Shown here one piece after another: positions 25,214-30,658 of a DNA stretch of 33,425 nucleotides. The translations under genes were made by a program, and so were the position numbers. Under the pieces are notes generated by a model, which ran no database searches, was not told the DNA's origin, and worked only from the letters and a program-made list of their open reading frames with translations. This DNA is from a virus. Every line of letters begins with the position of its first letter. The first letter of the stretch is position 1. The stretch spans positions 1 to 33,425 of IMG/VR virus record IMGVR_UViG_3300013101_000046; one strand, written 5' to 3'.

Positions 25214-25462
25214 TTACTTATTTGAAACAGATGATTCACCGAACATAATAATACGTTCAGTATCATATTTAAGTTTATACTTTTTCTCAATAGCAAGTTT
25301 ATCTACAAAAGAACCTTTAACTGTTAACATATAAATTTCTCTTTGTAATTCCTTAATATCCCGATTAAATTTAAGATTATCATTTATAAGATCTACATAC
25401 TCTTCTCTAGGAAGAACATGCATACTTTTACCAAGCAGGAGCTTGCATAACTTCTTAATCAT
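25214..25462 (-). CDS. Small basic coiled-coil protein
   Basis: An 82-residue protein, MIKKLCKLLLGKSMHVLP and onward, ending GESSVSNK. The N-terminal 12 residues are basic-hydrophobic and could bind membrane or nucleic acid; residues about 25-60 form a helix. The ATG is preceded by a TTAAACCAATAATT leader shared with other genes in the window. It lies between the HEXXH gene and the helical gene. Unrecognised; the coding call rests on leader, spacing and codon pattern. Confidence 0.6.
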   Translation of the reverse strand: MIKKLCKLLLGKSMHVLPREEYVDLINDNLKFNRDIKELQREIYMLTVKGSFVDKLAIEKKYKLKYDTERIIMFGESSVSNK

Positions 25463-25496
25463 AATTATTGGTTTAATTTATAATTAATCAAATATA

Positions 25497-25937
25497 CTAA
25501 TTATTAATCACATTTAAAATCTGACCCATTATATGAGTATGAAAATATGCTTCTGCCTCAACTTCAGTATCTCTATCAAGTAAGTCCGGTAAATAAAACT
25601 GACAAAGATGTAGTACTTCATGAGCCACTCTAGTATAATCAAAATCACATTTCTTAAAACCTGTAGTCAACGATATAATAGTATATTTAGAAAACCGATC
25701 AGAATCTTTAGGTGCTACATCACAAATTCCGCAAAACCAATTATTAGATCTAAAAGTATTTTCATGAGCCCTCACAGATTCAATCCAACAATCCATAACT
25801 TTTTTATTAACTCCTTTTTTCTTTCTCATCTTTTTAAGATGTTTCAAAGTCTGATCATAATCATAACCGTTAATAAATAAAGTCTCTCCAGGATAACATC
25901 CATGGTCAATCCATCCAATATACTTTTTTACACTCAT
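25497..25937 (-). CDS. HEXXH metallopeptidase-like protein
   Basis: I start at the ATG at 25937 (MSVKKYIGWIDHG; 146 residues); a longer frame begins at a TTG 15 bases upstream. Residues 105-112 read AHEVLHLC, an HExxH zinc motif, followed by VEAEAYFHTHI, whose Glu127 or Glu129 could be the third ligand. Cys14, Cys69 and Cys72 may be structural. This looks like a gluzincin-type minimal metalloprotease or a related Zn protein. It is the first gene leftward of the divergent control region, so it is probably expressed early from that promoter region. The motif is clear; activity is untested. Confidence 0.7.
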   Translation of the reverse strand: MSVKKYIGWIDHGCYPGETLFINGYDYDQTLKHLKKMRKKKGVNKKVMDCWIESVRAHENTFRSNNWFCGICDVAPKDSDRFSKYTIISLTTGFKKCDFDYTRVAHEVLHLCQFYLPDLLDRDTEVEAEAYFHTHIMGQILNVINN

Positions 25938-26262
25938 ACACCGAATATACAAAAAATTTTTTGCCCGCGAATTCTGGCCTGGGGGAGTAACCTTTAATCA
26001 TTTACAACCAAATACTACCCCTACCATTACTCATAGCGAAATACTAATCCCTACTAGGGCATATCAAAAACGGCACGGATTTCATTCACCCCATTAGAAA
26101 CTAGATTACGGTGCTAGTGCGCATCCTCTGGGAAATTGTACATTTTAGAGGATGTGGTTGGGCCTCTATAAAAAAAATTTTTTTAAAAGTCTGCACCCCC
26201 TACCCCCCTAGCAATTTGTGGACTAAACCCATAATTATAATTAAATCTTTAAAAATAATACT
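25938..26262. promoter_or_regulatory. Divergent intergenic region, likely control or origin region
   Basis: About 325 bases separate leftward and rightward transcription and carry no ORF worth listing. The region has GC-rich patches in an A+T-rich genome, two AAATACTA copies (26010-26017, 26039-26046) each followed by a C-rich tract, an 8-bp inverted repeat CATCCTCT / AGAGGATG (26122-26129, 26147-26154), an A8-T7-A4 run (26170-26188), and a C-rich stretch at about 26194-26210. The direct repeats and the A/T run fit a divergent promoter or replication origin. No canonical Bacteroidota promoter (TTTG ... TAnnTTTG) is obvious. Confidence 0.5.
26225..26231 (+). promoter_or_regulatory. AAACCCA leader box 1
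   Basis: The first of seven AAACCCA boxes on the plus strand. It is followed by an A+T-rich ATAATTATAATTAAATC stretch and then the ATG at 26263, 31 bases on. Similar boxes precede other tiny genes at 24-35 base spacing, which makes a promoter or leader element likely. Confidence 0.6.
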
Positions 26263-26406
26263 ATGAAAAAGTCTTCTGCATTCTCACTAGTTAGTCTAAT
26301 CATCATCTTCTTCTCAGGACTAGCTTTTCTGACAGGTGTCAGTATGTTTCTTGCTCCAGTCTTCGTGTTTCTAATGATACTACCTGCATGTAGTATGGAG
26401 CGCTAA
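26263..26406 (+). CDS. Tiny membrane protein, 47 residues
   Basis: A 47-residue open frame starting MKKSSAFSLVSLIIIFFSG, with two hydrophobic segments (about 7-27 and 29-42) separated by Gly/Thr, ending ACSMER. It could insert in the host inner membrane as a small early protein, for example in superinfection exclusion, though this is inferred. The AAACCCA box lies 31 bases upstream. It is the first rightward gene after the control region. No homologue is recognised. Confidence 0.6.
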   Translation: MKKSSAFSLVSLIIIFFSGLAFLTGVSMFLAPVFVFLMILPACSMER

Positions 26407-26449
26407 TATTCCCTAATGCTATGCCTATTGGTGTAGTATTAGGCTCATT

Positions 26450-26456
26450 AAACCCA
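26450..26456 (+). promoter_or_regulatory. AAACCCA leader box 2
   Basis: AAACCCA followed by CAATTTCAATTAAACTTTAAT and an ATG at 26481 (24-base spacing). Used here to choose the 26481 start over a longer frame beginning at 26421, which would place the box inside the coding sequence. Confidence 0.6.
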
Positions 26457-26480
26457 CAATTTCAATTAAACTTTAATATT

Positions 26481-26648
26481 ATGAAAACAGTTATCGCAAG
26501 CATCCTCGCAACAAGCAATGATAGTATAAGATCTACTCAAACTAAGATTAACCAGTGGCGTACTGCTGGTAGATTAGTTGAGATGGAAATACATACTACA
26601 AGTACTCATATTGTATTTGTCATTACACTTAAAAAGAATGCTAAGTAG
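26481..26648 (+). CDS. Small protein of 55 residues, unknown
   Basis: I start at 26481 (MKTVIASILATSNDSIRSTQ), because the AAACCCA box and A+T-rich leader precede it; the frame is open 60 bases further upstream but would read through the leader. It is a soluble alpha/beta-type mini-protein with a T/S-rich middle and a strand (HIVFVITL) near the end, finishing KKNAK. The stop lies inside a terminator stem. It probably forms its own transcription unit. Not recognised. Confidence 0.62.
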   Translation: MKTVIASILATSNDSIRSTQTKINQWRTAGRLVEMEIHTTSTHIVFVITLKKNAK

Positions 26649-26658
26649 CATTCTTTTT
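26631..26658 (+). terminator. Terminator containing the stop codon of the 55-residue gene
   Basis: Perfect 12-bp stem AAAAAGAATGCT / AGCATTCTTTTT with tetraloop AAGT, followed by a T. The TAG stop (26646-26648) spans loop and 3' arm, so the gene and its terminator are fused. Confidence 0.88.
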
Positions 26659-26668
26659 TACACCTAAT

Positions 26669-26675
26669 AAACCCA
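26669..26675 (+). promoter_or_regulatory. AAACCCA leader box 3
   Basis: AAACCCA followed by TCATTAAAATTAAACTTTAAA and ATG at 26706 (30-base spacing). It lies 11 bases after the previous terminator. Confidence 0.6.
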
Positions 26676-26705
26676 TCATTAAAATTAAACTTTAAAATAT
26701 TTATT

Positions 26706-26858
26706 ATGAAAAAATTCCATTCGCTAGTAGCATTCTTATTACATGAGGCAGCCTTATGTAATACACACATCAATAAGCACACATTATATGTATACGCTAT
26801 TGATTTATTTAGTAATCAAGAAATGCTTGAATACGTACATGAAAGCAAAGGGCATTAG
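26706..26858 (+). CDS. Tiny His-containing protein, 50 residues
   Basis: A 50-residue frame starting MKKFHSLVAFLLHEAALCNT. The N-terminal MKKxHSLVxFL pattern is shared loosely with the 47-residue gene at 26927, suggesting a common origin. It is weakly hydrophobic at the start, with a polar C-terminus rich in His and Glu (EYVHESKGH). The stop TAG is at the base of a terminator stem. Unknown role; probably an early host-interaction peptide, inferred only from location and size. Confidence 0.55.
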   Translation: MKKFHSLVAFLLHEAALCNTHINKHTLYVYAIDLFSNQEMLEYVHESKGH

Positions 26859-26865
26859 CTCTTTG
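26846..26865 (+). terminator. Terminator overlapping the stop of the 50-residue gene
   Basis: Eight-base-pair stem CAAAGGGC / GCTCTTTG (one G-U pair) with loop ATTA, followed by TTTTA. The TAG at 26856-26858 lies at the end of the loop and start of the 3' arm. Confidence 0.8.
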
Positions 26866-26884
26866 TTTTACAATTATAATTAAT

Positions 26885-26891
26885 AAACCCA
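26885..26891 (+). promoter_or_regulatory. AAACCCA leader box 4
   Basis: AAACCCA followed by an A+T-rich stretch and ATG at 26927 (35-base spacing). The preceding 20 bases are also A+T-rich (ATTATAATTAAT). Confidence 0.6.
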
Positions 26892-26926
26892 TTATTTAAA
26901 CTGAATATTTACTAAATACTATTATT

Positions 26927-27070
26927 ATGAAAAGTTTACACAGAATCGTACAAGGTTGGAAAATGACTACTGACCAAATAGGTGATGATAAAGATAAGAA
27001 ATGGCTATTAAGCGTTCTTGTTGCTGATTCATTAACGCATGAAATTACTCACAAGAAGGTGGCTATTTAG
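26927..27070 (+). CDS. Tiny basic protein, 47 residues
   Basis: A 47-residue frame starting MKSLHRIVQGWKMTTDQIGD, with a DDKDKKW block and a helical C-terminus ending HKKVAI. It has no membrane segment. Its stop lies in a GTGGCT / AGCCGC hairpin, but the next gene starts only 23 bases later with no box of its own, so the two may form a short operon. Not recognised; similar in size and leader to its neighbours. Confidence 0.55.
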   Translation: MKSLHRIVQGWKMTTDQIGDDKDKKWLLSVLVADSLTHEITHKKVAI

Positions 27071-27081
27071 CCGCTTTCATA
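27055..27081 (+). terminator. Weak hairpin overlapping the stop at 27070
   Basis: GTGGCT / AGCCGC with loop ATTT, enclosing the TAG stop, followed by TTTC. The stem is short and the T tract weak, so termination may be partial and allow read-through into the next gene. Confidence 0.5.
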
Positions 27082-27093
27082 ATACTTACTGTT

Positions 27094-27270
27094 ATGGAAA
27101 ATTATATTAATTGGCTTGTGAACATATTAATGCCTGACGGTAAGATATTATCCACAAGAGAAATGGCACCTACTGCATATTATGCTATTGATAAAGCAAT
27201 GCGTAAACATTATCGCAGGCAGCCGGATAGAAAAAAATATAAAGCTATTGCACCTTTTATTAAGGTGTAA
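27094..27270 (+). CDS. Small basic protein, 58 residues
   Basis: A 58-residue frame starting MENYINWLVNILMPDGKILS, with an aromatic, basic middle (YYAIDKAMRKHYRRQPDRKK) and a short C-terminal strand ending IAPFIKV. The basic stretch could bind nucleic acid. It has no AAACCCA box of its own and follows the previous gene by 23 bases, so they are probably co-transcribed. Its stop is in a strong terminator. The function is unknown. Confidence 0.58.
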   Translation: MENYINWLVNILMPDGKILSTREMAPTAYYAIDKAMRKHYRRQPDRKKYKAIAPFIKV

Positions 27271-27273
27271 TAG
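27245..27273 (+). terminator. Strong terminator containing the stop of the 58-residue gene
   Basis: A 12-bp stem CTATTGCACCTT / AAGGTGTAATAG (one G-U pair) with loop TTATT, followed by TTTG. The TAA stop (27268-27270) is inside the 3' arm, as in neighbouring units. Confidence 0.85.
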
Positions 27274-27283
27274 TTTGCCCAAT

Positions 27284-27290
27284 AAACCCA
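27284..27290 (+). promoter_or_regulatory. AAACCCA leader box 5
   Basis: AAACCCA followed by TTATTAAAATTAAATTAAAA and ATG at 27320 (29-base spacing). It supports the short 32-residue reading frame over a 78-residue frame that would read across the terminator and leader. Confidence 0.6.
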
Positions 27291-27319
27291 TTATTAAAAT
27301 TAAATTAAAATCAAATCTC

Positions 27320-27418
27320 ATGGAAAGAAGACATCATCATTATAACTCTGAAATTACACTAGCAAGGTTGGTAGGTGTATTCATTGTACTAATAATATTA
27401 CTAATCTCAATATCATGA
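27320..27418 (+). CDS. Tiny membrane protein, 32 residues
   Basis: A 32-residue frame starting MERRHHHYNSEITLARLVGV, with one membrane span (about 17-32, GVFIVLIILLISIS) and a basic, His-rich N-terminus, so N-in orientation is likely. The longer upstream frame in the same phase crosses a terminator, so I reject that start. Its TGA overlaps the ATG of the next gene (ATGA), suggesting translational coupling. Probably a small early membrane peptide. Confidence 0.55.
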   Translation: MERRHHHYNSEITLARLVGVFIVLIILLISIS

Positions 27419-27546
27419 ATTCATCTGCAAAAATACATGTGGACATTGTCAACATGAACATAGGGATTTTATACATGGTCAATCTTATAGACGTTAAGAA
27501 CTGTGTATTTATGCCATTAGACCGCATTTTCATAGGTTACAATTAA
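27415..27546 (+). CDS. Small protein translationally coupled to the membrane peptide
   Basis: A 43-residue frame starting MNSSAKIHVDIVNMNIGILY; its ATG overlaps the previous TGA (ATGA). It is moderately hydrophobic with strand character and ends DRIFIGYN. It is followed 7 bases later by a strong terminator, so it closes the 27.3-27.6 kb unit. Overlap with the neighbour supports translation, but the short length keeps confidence low. Confidence 0.5.
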   Translation: MNSSAKIHVDIVNMNIGILYMVNLIDVKNCVFMPLDRIFIGYN

Positions 27547-27553
27547 GGTTTAG

Positions 27554-27588
27554 TACCTCTCTTCAGTGTTGAAGGGAGGTATTTTTTT
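27554..27588 (+). terminator. Strong terminator at 27.57 kb
   Basis: A 12-bp stem TACCTCTCTTCA / TGAAGGGAGGTA (one U-G pair, plus-strand only) with loop GTGT and seven T. It ends the rightward unit of 27320-27546. Confidence 0.9.
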
Positions 27589-27926
27589 GCTGTAGCATTT
27601 CAATAATGAGGGTCATATACGGGCAAAATAGCTAAAAAGTTAATGTGTTGATAATTAGGAAAATAGTATCAAATTTCCCTGACGCAGTAATACTGAATGA
27701 TAGGAGCATATGGTAGCAGTTAGGATTCCAATAGCTTTTAACTTACTCCTTTAAACCCATCATTTCAATTGCATTATTATATTGAGTTTGAAATGATGAG
27801 CATACTGTATAGCAGTAACCACGGTGTTTCCCATACTTATTTATTACTCCTTTAAACCCATTATTTTAATGGTAGTTATAGAGTATGACTACGCAAATCA
27901 CAATCATTAATTAAAATTCACGAATC
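27589..27926 (+). promoter_or_regulatory. Leader region with two repeated units before the 145-residue gene
   Basis: There is no listed gene in these 338 bases. It carries two AAACCCA boxes, each preceded by TACTCCTTT (27753 and 27854). Each is preceded by a short frame ending LLL-stop at the box (14 and 20 codons), so the units look like tandem copies. The first also has an 11-bp inverted repeat CATCATTTCAA / TTGAAATGATG (27758-27768, 27788-27798). These features suggest regulated leader transcripts or leader peptides ahead of the downstream gene. Confidence 0.5.
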
Positions 27927-28364
27927 ATGAAAGGATTATTCAAATCAGATTACACAAATGATGGAAACAAACGTGCTGTTTACATTGTTAAAGGAACCAA
28001 AGCAGAATTAGATGCTTACGAAAAAGCTGTCAATGACAATGATAGCGGCTTTGAGATGGCTACTGATGAAAAGACTGGAGAGCCATTATTCTTTGGAAAG
28101 AGACTTGGACCATCATGTGTTATTGAAGTGTCAGATAATGGATTTATTAACGCGTTCAATAAAGATGCTCAAGCCATTACGGAAAGCATTGGTATGTATG
28201 AAGATGATGCTGAAATGCAAAAGGCTCTAAGAGATGCTGCAGCTCAAGCTATCATTGCGAAAGCATTAGGTGGAAGTCCTAGTAGAGTTGCTGCACCAGC
28301 ACAACCAGAGGCTGCATCAGAAGATGTATCCACTGAGGAGACTGAGGCGGAACCAGAGTTGTAA
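27927..28364 (+). CDS. 145-residue protein with acidic Ala/Glu-rich tail
   Basis: Starts MKGLFKSDYTNDGNKRAVYI, with an alpha/beta domain (about 1-90), then a helix, and a low-complexity tail from about 115 (Pro, Ala, Glu, Ser) ending ETEAEPEL. The tail looks disordered and very acidic. It is the largest gene in the 26.2-29.6 kb stretch. It has no membrane segment. It is followed by a hairpin with a GCAA tetraloop. It could be an acidic host-binding protein, such as a nucleic-acid mimic, but that is conjecture. Confidence 0.7.
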   Translation: MKGLFKSDYTNDGNKRAVYIVKGTKAELDAYEKAVNDNDSGFEMATDEKTGEPLFFGKRLGPSCVIEVSDNGFINAFNKDAQAITESIGMYEDDAEMQKALRDAAAQAIIAKALGGSPSRVAAPAQPEAASEDVSTEETEAEPEL

Positions 28365-28382
28365 ATCATACTTGAAACCTAC

Positions 28383-28410
28383 ACGCCAGCTACTGCAAAG
28401 TAGTTGGTGT
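28383..28410 (+). terminator. Hairpin with GCAA tetraloop after the 145-residue gene
   Basis: A 12-bp stem ACGCCAGCTACT / AGTAGTTGGTGT (with G-U pairs) closed by a GCAA loop. The T tract is weak (ACTTGGTTTT), so this is probably a terminator or an RNA-stability hairpin. Confidence 0.65.
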
Positions 28411-28807
28411 ACTTGGTTTTAGAGGTGTTTAGAGTAAGGTTTAAGCGTAATAACGGAAAGTTTAATAACTTAATACCAAGGTTTAAAGTTTAGTTTTATT
28501 AGTTTATTATAGTTTTATTAGATCACATTCATGTAGTCTATGAAATATAATGCGTTAAGTGTCAAGGAGTTACTGTTTTTGCTACTCTTATGTAACTAAT
28601 TGATGCTTAGGGTGTTATAATAACAGTTCATGTCAACAATTACTTGAAATAAATCTTGTAAGTGACTGAGTGTCAGACTGGAGGATTAACAAAACACCCC
28701 ATATACCACTATTTAGAACACCTCATTTATCCCAAACTATAAATATTAAATATAGATATACTAAGCTCATACACTAGCTAGTACATCTACTAATACACTT
28801 AGAACTT
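28411..28807. other. Region without a convincing gene (about 400 bases)
   Basis: The stretch is A+T-rich. It holds a repeated TAGTTTTATTAG (about 28491-28521) and a 19-codon frame from 28540 (MKYNALSVKELLFLLLLCN), too short to call. I see no hairpin terminator or AAACCCA box. It could carry a promoter for 28808 or an uncharacterised RNA. Confidence 0.4.
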
Positions 28808-28999
28808 ATGACCATACAAGAAGAATTCCATCTAGCAAAACTAGAGAAATTAAATAAAGCACACAATAAAGAACTGGCTAACCTTACAGAAATATGTCTT
28901 GATAGAACAGGACTTACCATAGGAGAACTAATAACCATTACAGAAGACCTTAATAAAGAACTTAAACAATTCAAAGAGACATACGGTACTAAGAAATAG
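28808..28999 (+). CDS. Small coiled-coil protein, 63 residues
   Basis: Starts MTIQEEFHLAKLEKLNKAHN, ends YGTKK. It is almost entirely helical with heptad Leu/Ile, so it probably forms a dimer. It has no membrane segment or motif. The reverse strand is also open in this stretch (66 codons), but the plus-strand start and codon pattern are better. Function unknown. Confidence 0.55.
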   Translation: MTIQEEFHLAKLEKLNKAHNKELANLTEICLDRTGLTIGELITITEDLNKELKQFKETYGTKK

Positions 29000-29083
29000 T
29001 ACTAGTGTTTCTTTCTACTATAGTTTTATCATAAAGCGTAAATTAGCGAAGGCCTAGAACCATCACCATTAAAACCATACATT

Positions 29084-29266
29084 ATGAGACATAGACTACA
29101 TACACGTAAACTTCATCAAGCAGTGAAAGAGGCTACGTCTGCTCAAGCATGGGCTAGAAAAGAATTCAATACTGAATTTATTAAAAGAGATCTATACTTT
29201 GAAGTATCTTTTAAGCTTAGTGATATAGGACAAGCATTAAAGTCATATCGCAACCGTACTAAATAG
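29084..29266 (+). CDS. Small basic helical protein, 60 residues
   Basis: Starts MRHRLHTRKLHQAVKEATSA; Arg, His and Lys are frequent at the N-terminus and end (SYRNRTK). The middle is helical. The basic charge suggests nucleic-acid binding. It has a weak ACCATTAAAACCAT leader upstream. It is isolated by about 85 bases from the previous gene. No family recognised. Confidence 0.52.
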   Translation: MRHRLHTRKLHQAVKEATSAQAWARKEFNTEFIKRDLYFEVSFKLSDIGQALKSYRNRTK

Positions 29267-29289
29267 TTCTCGAATCCACAGTATTAACA

Positions 29290-29349
29290 CTATTTATATT
29301 AGTTTGAATAATCAAAACACAAACAATGCATGTGTTCTAATATAAATAG
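29290..29349 (+). promoter_or_regulatory. 13-bp inverted repeat just upstream of the 29366 start
   Basis: CTATTTATATTAG (29290-29302) and CTAATATAAATAG (29337-29349) are perfect inverted repeats with a 34-base spacer. They lie 17 bases before the ATG at 29366, so this could be an operator or an RNA hairpin that hides the ribosome site. Confidence 0.55.
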
Positions 29350-29365
29350 CATTAAACCAATTATT

Positions 29366-29659
29366 ATGAATAAAGATAAAAAGAAATCTATAGCAGTAGT
29401 AGGATCTAAACCACCAACTACCCTCATTACTACTGTTATTGAGAAAAAAAAGAGCAAAGAGAATATTATTAAAAAGAATAGATCTATTGACTCAACTATA
29501 TCTTCAGTTGAAGAAATAGATTCCTTTATGGAACATTTCTCTACTGTAACTGGTAATAGTGCTATCTATGATTATCCAGAGCTATCTCATAAATCAAGTA
29601 TTCCTTCTAATAGTAAGCGAAGCCAACTTAGAAAGAAACGTAAAAAACGAAATAGATAA
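29366..29659 (+). CDS. Basic, Ser/Lys-rich protein, 97 residues
   Basis: I start at 29366 (MNKDKKKSIAVVGSKPPT), after the AAACCAATTATT leader; a frame 36 bases upstream (29330) would start inside the inverted repeat. It is very basic at the N- and C-termini (ending RKKRKKRNR), with a Ser/Thr-rich middle, so probably disordered and able to bind nucleic acid. The hairpin at 29677-29696 (8-bp stem, GAGT loop) follows. Unknown function. Confidence 0.55.
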   Translation: MNKDKKKSIAVVGSKPPTTLITTVIEKKKSKENIIKKNRSIDSTISSVEEIDSFMEHFSTVTGNSAIYDYPELSHKSSIPSNSKRSQLRKKRKKRNR

Positions 29660-29676
29660 ATATACTATTCACATCT

Positions 29677-29696
29677 ATATTACTGAGTAGTAATAT
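29677..29696 (+). terminator. Hairpin after the 97-residue gene
   Basis: Perfect 8-bp stem ATATTACT / AGTAATAT with loop GAGT. The T tract is short (TTGTCA), so termination may be weak. Confidence 0.5.
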
Positions 29697-29729
29697 TGTC
29701 ATAGATTTATTAACAAATCCAAAAAGATT

Positions 29730-30050
29730 ATGGGAGTTATAAACTTTAGAAACCATACACTTGTTTACAATAAAATATATAAATTTGAATCAGAAGGTAA
29801 ATGTTATTTTGTAAAAATAAGAGATGGCTATATGCTATCTTATAAGGGGTTAACTGAACATTTTCATTACATTATAAATATAAGAACAAAAAAAGTATAT
29901 CTTAAATTAGGATTCCCCAGTTCAACAATTGATTGGAAAATAACATTAGCTACTAATAAAGAAATAGTTTGGTTTAATGATTGTATTATTACAGATAAAT
30001 TTACTTATCCTCCTATTAACCACAGCATTATTGATTACATTAAATTTTAA
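29730..30050 (+). CDS. Paralogue 1 of a tandem trio with IIDYIKF C-terminus
   Basis: A 106-residue protein starting MGVINFRNHTLVYNKIYKFE, with alternating strands (CYFVKIRDGYMLSY; KKVYLKLGF) and a C-terminal HSIIDYIKF. This tail is shared with the next two genes. It is soluble, with a small beta-barrel-like layout. The genes are 3 and 5 bases apart, so they form one operon. It probably arose by gene duplication. Role unknown; a conserved C-terminal heptapeptide could be a docking or degradation tag. Confidence 0.65.
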   Translation: MGVINFRNHTLVYNKIYKFESEGKCYFVKIRDGYMLSYKGLTEHFHYIINIRTKKVYLKLGFPSSTIDWKITLATNKEIVWFNDCIITDKFTYPPINHSIIDYIKF

Positions 30051-30053
30051 ATT

Positions 30054-30359
30054 ATGACACTAAGCGAAATAAAAGCAAATACAATATACTTTTTTAGATT
30101 TGATAAACAAGATGGGTATTATCTAGGGTTAACAAAAACAGATAGTAGTCTAGAATTAGGCTGTCATATTAGGTTTGACCTTAATGGTTATCGAATACTT
30201 CATGAAAAAGGTACCATGAGTAGAGCAATAGCAAATTGTAGGCCTGCTAATAAAGAAGAAATACGCAAATATTGTCACTATCTAAATGAAGAAGGTATAT
30301 CTATACCTGCAGGAATAAATTCAGATGGGCAAATAATTATAGACTTTATTAAATTTTAA
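30054..30359 (+). CDS. Paralogue 2 of the tandem trio
   Basis: A 101-residue protein starting MTLSEIKANTIYFFRFDKQD and ending GQIIIDFIKF. It has a mixed strand and helix layout; the middle (ANKEEIRKYCHYLNEEGI) is helical. The 3' coding sequence matches paralogue 1 closely at the DNA level (ATTAAATTTTAA). It overlaps no neighbour and is 3 bases after paralogue 1 and 5 bases before paralogue 3. Divergent bodies with a conserved tail suggest diversifying function around a shared interaction. Confidence 0.65.
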   Translation: MTLSEIKANTIYFFRFDKQDGYYLGLTKTDSSLELGCHIRFDLNGYRILHEKGTMSRAIANCRPANKEEIRKYCHYLNEEGISIPAGINSDGQIIIDFIKF

Positions 30360-30364
30360 ATATT

Positions 30365-30640
30365 ATGGAACTTAGAGACGTAAAACCTGGCGAATATTAT
30401 AAACATGATCGCATTACCTTATATTGTTTAGGTATAACTGAAGAAAAAGGATTATATGAAGTAGTTTCTTCTAAAAATAAAAAGAATGGAGTGCCTATGT
30501 TTAATCATCGGGGAACATTAGATTCTATATTCAAGAACATGCTTCCTCCTAAATATACAAAAAAATATTTGGGATATAGAGGTTATGAAAGCTATCTTGA
30601 ACCTTTGGAAAATAAAGTAATTGATTACATTAAATTTTAA
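30365..30640 (+). CDS. Paralogue 3 of the tandem trio
   Basis: A 91-residue protein starting MELRDVKPGEYYKHDRITLY and ending ENKVIDYIKF. The KPGEYYKHDRITLYCLGITE segment aligns in pattern with the KANTIYFFRFDKQDGYYLGL segment of paralogue 2. Strand-rich with a helical tail; no membrane segment. Shares the same 3' DNA end (GATTACATTAAATTTTAA). The function is unknown. Confidence 0.65.
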   Translation: MELRDVKPGEYYKHDRITLYCLGITEEKGLYEVVSSKNKKNGVPMFNHRGTLDSIFKNMLPPKYTKKYLGYRGYESYLEPLENKVIDYIKF

Positions 30641-30658
30641 CAAATAAAAAATAAATAA

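Noticed and set aside
26421-26480. Longer N-terminus for the 26481 gene
   Set aside because: The frame is open, but it reads through the AAACCCA box and A+T leader that precede other starts.
27182-27319. 78-residue ORF starting at 27182
   Set aside because: It crosses a strong terminator and an AAACCCA box and overlaps the 58-residue gene in another frame; the 32-residue start at 27320 fits better.
28774-28974. Minus-strand ORF of 66 residues
   Set aside because: It is antisense to the better plus-strand gene at 28808, with Ser/Arg-rich shadow composition.
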